NCBI RefSeq assembly: GCF_019320115.1
Contig: NC_089595.1
Location: forward strand, 111,430,461 to 111,494,460
DNA: 64,000 nucleotides
Reading direction: 5' to 3'
Source of the DNA: Miscanthus floridulus
Lineage: Eukaryota > Streptophyta > Magnoliopsida > Poales > Poaceae
Shown here: one piece after another, positions 45,510-54,962 of the stretch
Position numbering within the stretch: the stretch's first letter is position 1
How the letters are laid out: each line of letters opens with the position of its first letter
Program-made: the position numbers and the translations under genes
The notes under the pieces: generated by a model
The model's database searches: none
Seen by the model: the letters and a program-made list of their open reading frames with translations, nothing else
What the model was told of the DNA's origin: nothing

Positions 45510-48500
45510 GTATGAGAAATATCATGGATATTATGGAGGGAAGGAGGAAGCAAGAAAGTCCAACTACACTGATATGGTAATAGGACCTTTCAAAGAGACC
45601 TTTTGGTTTTTACAAATTTGATGCCCCTTATTCTAGCTGTACTGTGGCTTTTTAGATAAACTGCACCTGCTAAGCTAAAGGTTTGCCTGCTTGCAATTCT
45701 GCTCAACTAGATTGCCTTGAGGATAGATGTTATTCTAAAAATAATGTGAAGTATTGGCAGAACACATCACTCTATTAAGTATTAACTGATCCATGGTGCT
45801 GAAACTGTTTTTTTGTTCTGCATGACCTTAGGATGAATGATAACAGCATTGGAGTGAGACTATGAGAGGCTATTTATTTCATAGTGTTTTATATACTGGA
45901 GATAGATAAATATCAGCAACTGATTTTTTTTCCTGATTTATTAGGTTAACAAATATTATGATCTTGCCACTAGCTTCTATGAGTATGGTTGGGGTGAATC
46001 CTTCCACTTTGCTCACAGGTGAGAAGACCTTGCAGAACCTCTCTTTCTGCTTAAAGAGAGAACTCCCTTGCAGAAAAATTATATGTTGGCCTTTGATTTT
46101 TCAGAATGAATAAGTGTTTTAGTGCCTACTCTAAAAAAAAGGTAACATAGGTTATGCTCACCAGTGGTCCATGGTAATTTAACTATGCTGATTATGTTAG
46201 ATGGAATGAAGAATCCTTACGTGAAAGCATCAAGCGTCATGAGCATTTTCTTGCCCTGCAGCTTGGCTTGAAACCAGGAATGAAGGTCAGTTCTCCTATT
46301 GAAATCTGTCTGTGAATTGTTTTTTCTGCTCTTGCATGACTAGAGGATGTGTGCTTTCCTTTTTTTTTAACTGTAGGTTTTGGATGTGGGCTGCGGAATA
46401 GGTGGACCGCTGAGAGAAATTGCAAGATTTAGGTCAGATTCTCAAGTTAAAGTTCTTTGATGCTGGTGAATGTGATGTCCTTGGCTATAGCCTTTTAACA
46501 AACTGACCAATGCATTAGAATTGATTAATCTTTATCAGTTAAAATTTGGCACTTGGCACTTGTGGTCGATTTGCTTTGGAGGGATGGCACCTTCACTCTT
46601 TGTTTATTTAGAGCACTGCCTTCTTTCGTTTCAGTATTTGATCCATTTTCTGTTAAAGCCCCACGGCTAACTGAATCATGCAAATGGTTTTCATGCAGCT
46701 CAACTTCAGTTACTGGATTGAATAACAATGAATACCAGATAACCAGGGGAAAGGTTCTTTGAAACCACATTTTTAAACTACCACCTTTCATTGATGCACT
46801 AGTTATCATGTTGCTCTTATGCTAACACAACACTTTGATGTTCAGGAGCTCAATCGGTTGGCAGGAGTTAGTGGAACCTGCGATTTTGTCAAGGTATAGT
46901 TGGCCTATCGACTAGGCCACATTGCTTTCTTGGTTTAGCTCTTGTATGTGCTTGCTACTCTTGTATGTATCCTTTTTGCAATTGCTTTGCTGTTGAAAAT
47001 AATAAAGTAATTAATGACCTTTTTCTGCAAAATTGCAAATCTTATTATGGTAACAGTTCTATGCATTTGCATGGCTGTATAAAGAAGTTGCAAGGTTGAT
47101 GCTTTTAGATGGAGCTTAGAATACTGTCCACATTTTTCCATGTTCTTCTATATAAGTTAAGATGCTGTTCTTTTTTAACAGAAGGTTGCCTGTTGGTGGA
47201 GTTATTTAAATTACCGTTAAGCTAAAGGACAATGCTCATATTTCTCTAATGCAGGCAGACTTCATGAAGATGCCATTTGATGATAACACCTTTGATGCTG
47301 TTTATGCAATTGAGGCGACATGTCATGCACCTGATCCAGTAATAAGATTTAAATTGCTAATAAAATTGTCATTTCTGTAGTAAGATTTTTGATCGATCTT
47401 GATATCTTTTTTCTAATGGAAAACTAAATTAGTATTTTTGTTGCAAAGGTTGGCTGCTATAAGGAGATATACCGTGTGTTGAAGCCTGGCCAGTGCTTCG
47501 CTTTATATGAGTGGTGCATTACTGGTCACTATGATCCAAACAACGCAACCCATAAAAGGATTAAGGATGAAATTGAGCTTGGCAATGGCCTGCCAGATAT
47601 CAGAAGCACTAGGCAATGTCTTCAGGCAGTCAAAGATGCCGGTTTTGAGGTAAGATAGACTATGTTGCCCCTTTTTATGATCATGTTCTTTACATTTCAC
47701 ATAGGGGTAAATACATATACACCATTGACAAAGCAATATACGACTGTTCTTTTTTTCTTTCAGATTGATATATTGTAGTTTTATAGCTTACCTGTGTACT
47801 CCCTCTGTCATGTAATATAATGCATTCTAAAAATTTTAAGACAGATTAAGAGAGAACACAAAAGACGCATGTGCCCTCACTTTATTTCCTAATAAGACGC
47901 TATCATCAACACGATTTGTGGTGATTAGCTGATAAATGGAAAGTATTTAATGCAAAATGGGTTTCTGCCTTCTAGAATGCATTATATTTGAGGATAAATT
48001 TTGAATGCTAGAATACGCTATATTACAGGACGGAGGGAGTAGATGTGTAAGTCGTTTTTTTTTCATGCAGGTTGTTTGGGATAAAGATCTAGCTGAGGAT
48101 TCCCCCTTGCCCTGGTACTTGCCCTTAGATCCGAGCCGATTTTCCTTGAGTAGCTTCCGTTTGACATCTGTGGGACGCATGATTACTCGCACTATGGTGA
48201 GGCCAATAAATAGTTTATTTCATTTTTGGATACTTCATTTGTTAATTGTGCTATCTGATTTGTTCTGAACGATCAAATAAGTTATCATTCTCTATGTTTG
48301 GATGACAACTGACATTTAGGGGATAGTGAAAGATTTGTTGAATGGGCATTTGAGTCTCTTGTTGATATTTTTCAGGTCAAGGCATTGGAATACACTGGTC
48401 TTGCCCCACAAGGCAGTGAGAGGGTCTCCAATTTCCTAGAGAAGGCTGCAGAAGGTCTTGTAGAGGGTGGGAAGTAAGTCTGTTTTTTCTGAACCAGAAA

Positions 48501-48637
48501 GCAGAATCGCCAGCACTATCCTCTACATTTTCATTGTATCTTTCCAATTGTTTACTTACTGTTGTATAAATAACTACAGGAAGGAGATCTTCACGCCAAT
48601 GTACTTCTTTCTTGCTCGGAAGCCTCTTTCAGAATAA
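45510..48637 (+). CDS. SMT1: Sterol C-24 methyltransferase 1 (SMT1), exons 2-12
   Basis: SMT1 adds a methyl group from S-adenosylmethionine to C-24 of cycloartenol, the first committed step to plant 24-alkyl sterols, at the ER. Exons: 45510-45576, 45945-46018, 46201-46285, 46377-46432, 46699-46753, 46846-46893, 47255-47338, 47449-47649, 48071-48196, 48376-48473 and 48580-48637, all GT-AG with matching phases. With the two halves of exon 1 the CDS is 1038 nt, 345 codons plus stop, the family length. Key motifs: [11 protein letters not shown] (sterol-binding region), [18 protein letters not shown] (AdoMet motif I), [10 protein letters not shown], and EATCHAPDP. No stop or frameshift occurs in these exons. 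Because exon 1 is split by a 5.9-kb element, normal expression is doubtful; the first in-frame ATG after the insertion is 45574 (end of exon 2). Confidence 0.92.
47799..48039. mobile_element. Stowaway MITE in SMT1 intron 9
   Basis: Termini CTCCCTCTGTC and GGACGGAGGGAG with TA duplications (47797-47798, 48040-48041), 241 bp. It lies only 31 bp before exon 10, close to the acceptor region. Confidence 0.88.
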
Positions 48638-49169
48638 GTTCTTGGAGAACGTTTCAGGCAACAGATGATTTTGTAAGATTTCGAAATCCTTGTTTTTCTA
48701 GTTCTGTGGTCAGTCTCTCAGTTACATTCTTGTGGATTTTCAGACAGAGCAAGAAGCCATTTTGAAGATTGAAGAAGCCAGGGGTAGGGTGGGTGTGGGG
48801 CTGCAATCAAGAAAATCCGGTTCTTCTCTGTAGGAAGAAAATTAGGGAAAAGTGCTGACTGTTAAGCTTTTCGATTGTTCAGTTGTTTTGTTGTGTGACG
48901 TTCTGGTCCAGCGTTCGGTCCTAGAGGGGTTGACTATGCTGTTCTTGGACTGACAATCAAATCGAATTCCTCTGTTTACCAGCGCGGCCCAGCCCCTCTC
49001 CGCCGGGGGTACAGGCCGCTCACAGTCAGGAAAGCTGCTTTGGTGGGCCAGCGTACGATGCTTTGTGGGCCTAATTCTTTCCTCTCCTGTTAGCTGGCTA
49101 TAAGCTACTAGTTCATTATTCTTTTCTTCATGTTTTCATGTATGCCCCACTTTTTTCCATCCATATTTT
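48638..49169 (+). other. SMT1 3' flank
   Basis: 3' untranslated sequence and downstream spacer. No gene seen; poly(A) site not identified. Confidence 0.4.
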
Positions 49170-49297
49170 GGCTCCGTTCGCTTCGCTGAAAAAACAAGCC
49201 GAAACACTGTTCCGGCTGATTTGTTGTGAGAGAAAAAACTATTCCGGCTAAAAAAACAAGCTGAAAAAGACAGATTAAAAGAGAAACGAACAAGGCC
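49170..49297. mobile_element. Short MITE, GGCTCCGTTCG family
   Basis: About 128 bp with inverted ends GGCTCCGTTCGCTTC and GAAACGAACAAGGCC and an internal CCGGCTGATTTGTTGTGAGAGAAAAA-type core. It is the same family as 50410-50548, in reverse orientation. Confidence 0.7.
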
Positions 49298-49779
49298 TTT
49301 ATGGTTTATTTTCAATTGCGTAATGGTTTTATGGGGATACTCTTAAATTATTCTATTCTGAATATTCATTTGTTTTGTAATATCATCTTTTTAATTTTGG
49401 TCCTAGAGCATAATTAGCTGGCATATTCATCGTCTCCGGTTCTTTTTTTTCACGAACGTGCCCTTGTGACACGTGTTTCATCAAGTAGTAGAGTTACGGT
49501 TAGTTACATCTACATCAATCCTACGTAATCCATTGATTACCAAAAGACAGACAAACTAACAGGCACACAAACACAGATAGAGTTCTCAGATGGCTAATTT
49601 ACAGAATTGTTTTGCGACGTTGCCAAGAGCAGTGGCAGCAAGCTAGTAAGGTGACGGAAGCCCGCTCTGACCCAAAGGTTGGCTTCGTCGATGCCGAAGA
49701 GCACAGCTGGATGCCTCGCCGCTGCGTCGAACGTCCTGGAGTTTCTTTCCTTCCACAGTTCCCAGCCAACGAGCAATAC

Positions 49780-50092
49780 TGTTAGAGTACGTCAGGGGTC
49801 TATTGGACCTGGGTTGGCTGTATAGCCCATTAGTGTTAGGGTTACTTAGAGATAAGGGTCGCTTACTTAAGAGTCAAGTAAATCTCTCTATATAAGAAAA
49901 GGAGATGTATCGATTTAATCAAGCAAGAATTAAGAAAGAAAACCCTTCCCTCTTACCCAGCCGTGGGCAAACGCCCCACGGCCAGCTCTCTCTCTCTCTC
50001 TCCCCGCATCCCTAGACGTGAACAGTGCATGCGGTACTGTAGCGTCATGGGTACTGTAGCTGCTACCATCGGCTCTCCTCTCAATCCTAACA
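49780..50092 (+). mobile_element. Solo LTR-like sequence (Copia-type)
   Basis: It starts TGTTAGAGTACG and ends ATCCTAACA, about 313 bp, with an internal TATATAAGAAAAGG promoter-like site and CCCTTCCCTC downstream, as in small Copia LTRs. No internal region is attached. The flanking 5-mers AATAC and ACCAC are at best a decayed duplication. Confidence 0.6.
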
Positions 50093-50111
50093 ACCACATA
50101 ACAAATACCAT

Positions 50112-50239
50112 GGAGTCGAATCCTCTCGCCTAGCCGTTTTGGCAACCCTTTTCCTCGACGTCGTCCACCAAACCTGGAGTCGAATCCTCTCGCCTAGCCA
50201 TTTTGGCAACCCTTTTCCTCGACGTCGTCCACCAAACCT
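50112..50239 (+). repeat. 64-bp tandem duplication
   Basis: Two head-to-tail copies (50112-50175, 50176-50239) that differ at one base, inside the zf-RVT relic. Confidence 0.9.
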
Positions 50240-50409
50240 AGAAAGACGCAATGTCCAGCAGCAAGAGATCATCAAGCCCAGGGAGTCTGAGGGCCAAACT
50301 CCAGACTTCGACACTGTAAGGACAAGCAAGCAGAAGGTGGTCTATTTCTTCAGTCCCCACACCACAGAGGACACAAAGTCGGTGCCGTCTCCGGTTCTCC
50401 GTACATGTA

Positions 50410-50548
50410 GGCCCCGTTCGGCTTATCCCATATTCGACTTGTTCGGCTTCTTTTTTTAGCCGGAACCGTGTTTTTCTCTCACAACAATTCAGCCGGAACA
50501 GTGTTTTTCAGCCAGTTTCAGCCAAAATTCTGCCAGCCGAACAGGGCC
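50410..50548. mobile_element. Short MITE, GGCCCCGTTCGGC family
   Basis: 139 bp with inverted ends GGCCCCGTTCGGCTT and CAGCCGAACAGGGCC and a core rich in AGCCGGAAC. Second family copy in the window. Confidence 0.75.
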
Positions 50549-50707
50549 AAGTGTTTGCCCTAATGTTGCATGAGTAATGTTCTTAGTCTAAGGGATTATT
50601 CGTGATATGAACTAAGGCTATTTATGATTGCTGTTGATATAGAGTATGCCTCTAGTGCCCGTTACAACCTAGGGTCTTCGTTGGGTTTCGACCACTCTCG
50701 TTGAGTA

Positions 50708-50854
50708 CTCCCTCTATTTCAAATTATAAGATGTTTTGAATTTTCTAGATTCATAGTTTTTGCTACACACCTAAATATATGTTATGTCTAGATACATAAT
50801 AAAAGCTACGGATCTAGAAATGTCAAAACGTCTTATAATTTGGGACAGAGGAAA
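50708..50854. mobile_element. Stowaway MITE
   Basis: 147 bp with ends CTCCCTCTATTTC and GGGACAGAGGAAA and flanking TA (50706-50707, 50855-50856). The right end has decayed. Confidence 0.78.
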
Positions 50855-51306
50855 TATGACTTTTCTCTCGCTCTGACTCCTCCGAAGAAGCCATACCAAA
50901 CGGTTTACTATGAGAAGCTATTTGTAGTCCTCTGTAAAAAGAGGAATTAGAGTTGTTTCGGAGAAGCCACCGGCTCCGGTTCCTTCCGAGAAGCCCTTGG
51001 GATAAGCTCTCCCAAACAAGGCATTAATGTTTGCTAGGCAAAACCCATCATTCTTAGGATCACTCTATAAAACCGCCGAATTCCTGTGAACCTTAATACT
51101 GAACCCTAGCCCCCCATTCTATAGGCCTAACTTCAAAGCTCCAGGTGTTTGAAATGATACGTGTTTGTCTTATAGTTGTTGTTTTTTTGAGACTATAAAA
51201 AATGAATAATAATGTTGCTATAAATCCTAGAATAAATCTAAAAAAAATACGAGCACCTGACTTAATGCGGGTGGATAAGTTACACTAGTCACTACAAGTA
51301 ATATAA

Positions 51307-51500
51307 GGCCAGTCTTAGTGAAAGTTTTATGCTGAGTTTCATTTGCATTAAATAGGTTGTCACATAGACATTTCTGATGACATGACAGTGTATTTAAGAA
51401 GAGAAAGAAGAAATGAGTTTGGTACGATTACCAACTATCTATGAGCCTTGAAATTAAATGCTCATAAAACTATGGAATAAAACTTTGCATTGAGACTAAG
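51307..51500. mobile_element. MITE with GGCCAGTCTTAGTG / ATTGAGACTAAG ends
   Basis: About 194 bp with imperfect inverted ends and inner AAGTTTTATGC-type repeats. It resembles a common grass MITE family; superfamily not decided. Confidence 0.55.
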
Positions 51501-51675
51501 TATTTCATCCAATTTTCATTTCATTATTCTATATTACATGGCTGTTTTGGAAACAACGTCATAGAACTACCCATTGAGAGGGCCTAATTAACCATAAAAG
51601 CATGCACGTCACAAATAGGGATAACATCATAACAGATACACTATAATAATACATTACACCATCTTCTGTTTCAGA

Positions 51676-52172
51676 TCATTGAACCTTCTTTGCAGCAGCA
51701 GCAGCAGGAGAAACTGAAGCCGTAGAGTCGATGTCTATGGTGAACCACGGGCTGCGGAGTGAGGCCGACGCCGACGGCCTCTTGTCGGCGTTGCAGGAGA
51801 GAAGCCGCTTCAGGACGTCGAATCCATCCGCGGACAGCCGCTCCTTGGGCAAGAGCTGCCGCAGCCTGTTGCGGTGGCGGACGGGCGGCAGGACCACCGT
51901 GCCGGCGAGCGGGAGGGACTTGAATGTCGGCCACGTCCTCTGCCCCAGCACGCCGAGCACGCTGAATATCCGGCGGAGCACCTCGCTGTCGTCCTCCCCG
52001 TAGAAGAGCGGCTTCCCGGTGAGGAGCTCCGCCATGACGCAGCCAAGCGACCACATGTCCACCATGGCGTCGTAGTCGGGCTTCCCCAGGAGCATCTCCG
52101 GCGCCATGTACCGCCGCGTGCCGTCCCGCTCGTACGGCGGCTGGTCGGTGATCGAGACGGCGAGCCCGAGGT
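51676..52172 (-). pseudogene. CDK-like protein kinase, C-lobe exon only
   Basis: A single exon starts at a splice acceptor (ACAG at 52173-52176) in the DFG-type loop, here DLGLA, and runs to TGA at 51676. Visible kinase parts: YMAPEM (APE motif), DMWSLGCVMAELLTGKPLF (subdomain IX) and KRPSASASLRSPWF (near the conserved Arg of subdomain XI). The sequence resembles CDK-type kinases, including grass CDKF-like ones. The N-lobe with the Gly loop, catalytic Lys and HRD is absent from the 2.3 kb upstream, which is filled with MITEs. Without these it cannot bind or use ATP. An exon further away cannot be excluded, but the auxilin gene starts its own territory at 54963. Confidence 0.8.
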
Positions 52173-52646
52173 CTGTTTGTTATGGAAACGTGGCTGATGA
52201 TTTGTGATCAATGACTCGCCGTCACGAACTCACGATCCTTCCATTTGGAAAAAGAATATTGTTCTAGCGTAGGATCGGCTCAAATCAAGTCTTGAGTTTG
52301 ATCAGATTTGGTTATAAAAACGTATCAGTATTTATAATATCAAAAAATTAGAACCATGGTCATAGAATACAATTTTATAGGGAATTTTATAATATCACTT
52401 ATCTGATTGTTAACATAAATACCAATTCATGGAAGCTTAAAGATCGCATTAGCCAAAATTAATTAATCAAAATAGACACCTTTGATATGTGTGTGGCACA
52501 AATAAACTATTCATGTGCCAAATAACACAAACTCACCATGCACCATGTTTACTTCTTGCATCTTAAAAATATTTCTCTTCACACTTCCTTCTTACCTTTT
52601 TAATTCTCTCGATGATAAAAGAACTAGTCTACTTTCATGTGTATTA

Positions 52647-53016
52647 GGCCCTGTTTGATTCATGAGGCTAAACTTTAGCCTGCCTCTTTTAGTCACATTT
52701 TAGCCCTCATGGATCCAAATAGGAGGGTTAAAAGTGGGGGCTAAACTTTAGCCCACTCCTTTTTTATTAACCCCTCCAAGGTGGGCTAAAGAAGGCTAAA
52801 AGTGGTCCCTTCATAGTAAAAGACACATATTACCCCCACCCACCCATATTAGTCCCGTGCATGAGTATTAATTAAGGGCAAATGAGTCATTGTAGGGTAT
52901 ATGTCTAATCTTTAGCCTCTGGATCCAAACAACCCTATGGGCTAAACTTTAGCCTCTTTATTCTAAGGGCTAATCTTTAGCCATGGGCTAAACTCCCCAT
53001 GAATCCAAACAGGGCC
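52647..53016. mobile_element. Tourist-like MITE (PIF/Harbinger)
   Basis: 370 bp with inverted ends GGCCCTGTTTGATTCATG and CATGAATCCAAACAGGGCC, flanked by TTA (52644-52646, 53017-53019). Inner copies of GGCTAAACTTTAGCC make it strongly self-complementary. Confidence 0.88.
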
Positions 53017-53233
53017 TTATATACACATGCTAGCCCATGTTTAAACGTGAGAGTTATGCACGACATTTCAAGCACTATGCATGCCTTTTACTGTCACTTA
53101 TTATGCATAAGTTACTTGGTTTAGCACTCACCTTAATTTCCACTCCAAAGTGAATAGCCATAAACACATGCGTGCTTTTGCTTAATTACCACTCAACTCA
53201 AAGTTAAATAGTTATGGCTAGCACCGTGCACAT

Positions 53234-53695
53234 TAAGCCTGGGCACGAAAAACCAAGAACCGAACCGAACTAACCGAAACTGAAATATTCGGTCCCAGGT
53301 TCGGTTCCAGGTTCCCAGAAACCAAAATTATTACGATTAATTCGGTTCCAGAACTCGGTTAACCGAATTGACCTGAAATAACCAAACTAAGCTGTTGGAC
53401 CTCTTGTTTTTTTACTGCAGGCTTGAATATTGCTCTATACTTGAATATTTGAGAGAACAATAACATATATGTGTTGTACTGTTGTTTTATGCTGCATTGC
53501 TGTTTAAATTGTCCCTTTTGACTGCATGAAAATCAGGCAAAATGCTGCCGAAATTTGCAATTGAATGTGTTGTTTCCTGGTTCCTGAAAAAATCGGTTCC
53601 ATCGGTTAGAACCGAAACCGAACCGAATTAATCGAAACCAAAATTAGCTGAAGAACCGAACCGATCGGTTTTGGTTAACCGAACGCCCAGACTGA
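53234..53695. mobile_element. hAT-type MITE with 8-bp target duplication
   Basis: 462 bp with ends TAAGCCTGGGC and GCCCAGACTGA and flanking duplication GTGCACAT (53226-53233, 53696-53703). Both sub-terminal regions carry repeats of AACCGAACCGAA and the complement, so it can fold back. An 8-bp duplication is the hAT signature. Confidence 0.83.
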
Positions 53696-53703
53696 GTGCA
53701 CAT

Positions 53704-54962
53704 GCATGCCCCTTTTATGAGTAAATGATACAAATAGCACCATGATAATTCTCTTGAAAGGGAGAGGAAAGAGTATTTCAACCCATAATTCTTACTCTTT
53801 AAGTCTAGCAACCATCACACTAAGATATTTAATAATAAAAATTGTTACTGTTATTTACATGGGCCGTATTATAGTTAAAGTAATTTAGCATTGGCATCAT
53901 AAATATACTCTTTTATAAATCTGATTAAATTTTAAAATAGTTTGTTTTTTTTATTAAAGATGGAACTAGAATTTTATCTTTTTCGGACGGAGGCAGTAGT
54001 ACAAAGTACACGGACAGAAAAAAGGGAACTCCAAGTTTTTTTTAGGGAAAAAGGGAACTCCAAGTTCAACAACCGGAAGGGACAACAAAAACGAGAAACA
54101 AATCAAATCAGGTAGCTAGCCTAGGTGTGCCACAACATGCTCACCCCTACGGGCTAGTACGTCCATACTAGACGCACAATCCTGGGCTCCCGGCAACCTA
54201 CGACAGGTTTCCGGCCATGACAAACCTTGTCAGTGGTCACACAAGCAGTCCGGCACGTCCGACGTCCTCAGGCACGCAGTGACTCCTCGTTATGAGCAAT
54301 GCTGCAGCTGCTAGTCCAAGTATAGTAAACCTTGGCTTGCAGCTCAGAGTCACAGGAGCGTTGCTTGCAAATACGCTCAGGAGTGAGATCAAACAAAACG
54401 GCTGCAGATTCACGATCACCATCCTGATGAACACGAACACTAGGCACCGGCTCGAGCTGCTCAGCCATTCCAACTCTCACCGATCGAGCTAGAAGAGCCA
54501 GCTATTTCTGTCCGGGCAGACGAACTGTGTCATAGCCAAGCTGAAGCTCTACCAAAAAGATCTAAATCTGATCATGGGCTATCCGACCTACCTAAGCCAA
54601 TCCGATCCGCCCGAAAAACAACCCGATTCTGCCGATTCATTGCATCGCGTAATCCGACAACAAAGATTTGGCAACGACGACGACGAACCGCACATTGCCG
54701 TCGGGGAGGTGAAAGCATTGGGGGCTTGCTGCCACAGCTGCTACTCGGTGAATTGCATGAGCTGGGAGCTCTTTTTGTTGAACTGATTCTGAGTTAAGGT
54801 AATAACCAGCATCATTTGCGCTGTTTCTGACACGGATATCTAGGGCTACAACTGCATATTTACATCAATTTTTGAATCAAGAAACTAACGATGCCGCTAT
54901 ATAAATATACTAATAACGAATCGTCTGCCTCAAAATAAGCGGCCGCTTAGCTTCCTTCCACC
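53704..54962. other. Intergenic stretch between kinase relic and auxilin gene
   Basis: AT-rich to 54060, with a lone Stowaway-like end (CGGACGGAGGCAGTA near 53984). 54100-54780 is less AT-rich and has short ORFs on both strands that match nothing I recognise. Confidence 0.4.

Larger units (their letters stand above)
49594..50340 (-). pseudogene. zf-RVT / LINE-type gene relic interrupted by an LTR
   Basis: The minus strand at about 50400-50240 encodes CVLCGVGTEEIDHLLLACP then YSVEVWSLA, the zf-RVT zinc-binding pattern (C-x2-C, H, C) found at the C terminus of plant LINE-derived proteins. The relic continues at 49776-49594 with LVGWELWKERNSRTF, the next conserved block. An LTR (49780-50092) and a 64-bp tandem duplication lie between the two pieces. 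Not functional. Confidence 0.75.

Noticed and set aside
49170..49297. 8-bp target duplication for the GGCTCCGTTCG MITE
   Set aside because: The flanking bases do not match at 8 or 9 bp for either family copy, so no superfamily was assigned.
54237..54786. Short ORFs between the kinase relic and auxilin
   Set aside because: No domain, no splice pattern and no consistent strand; probably chance.
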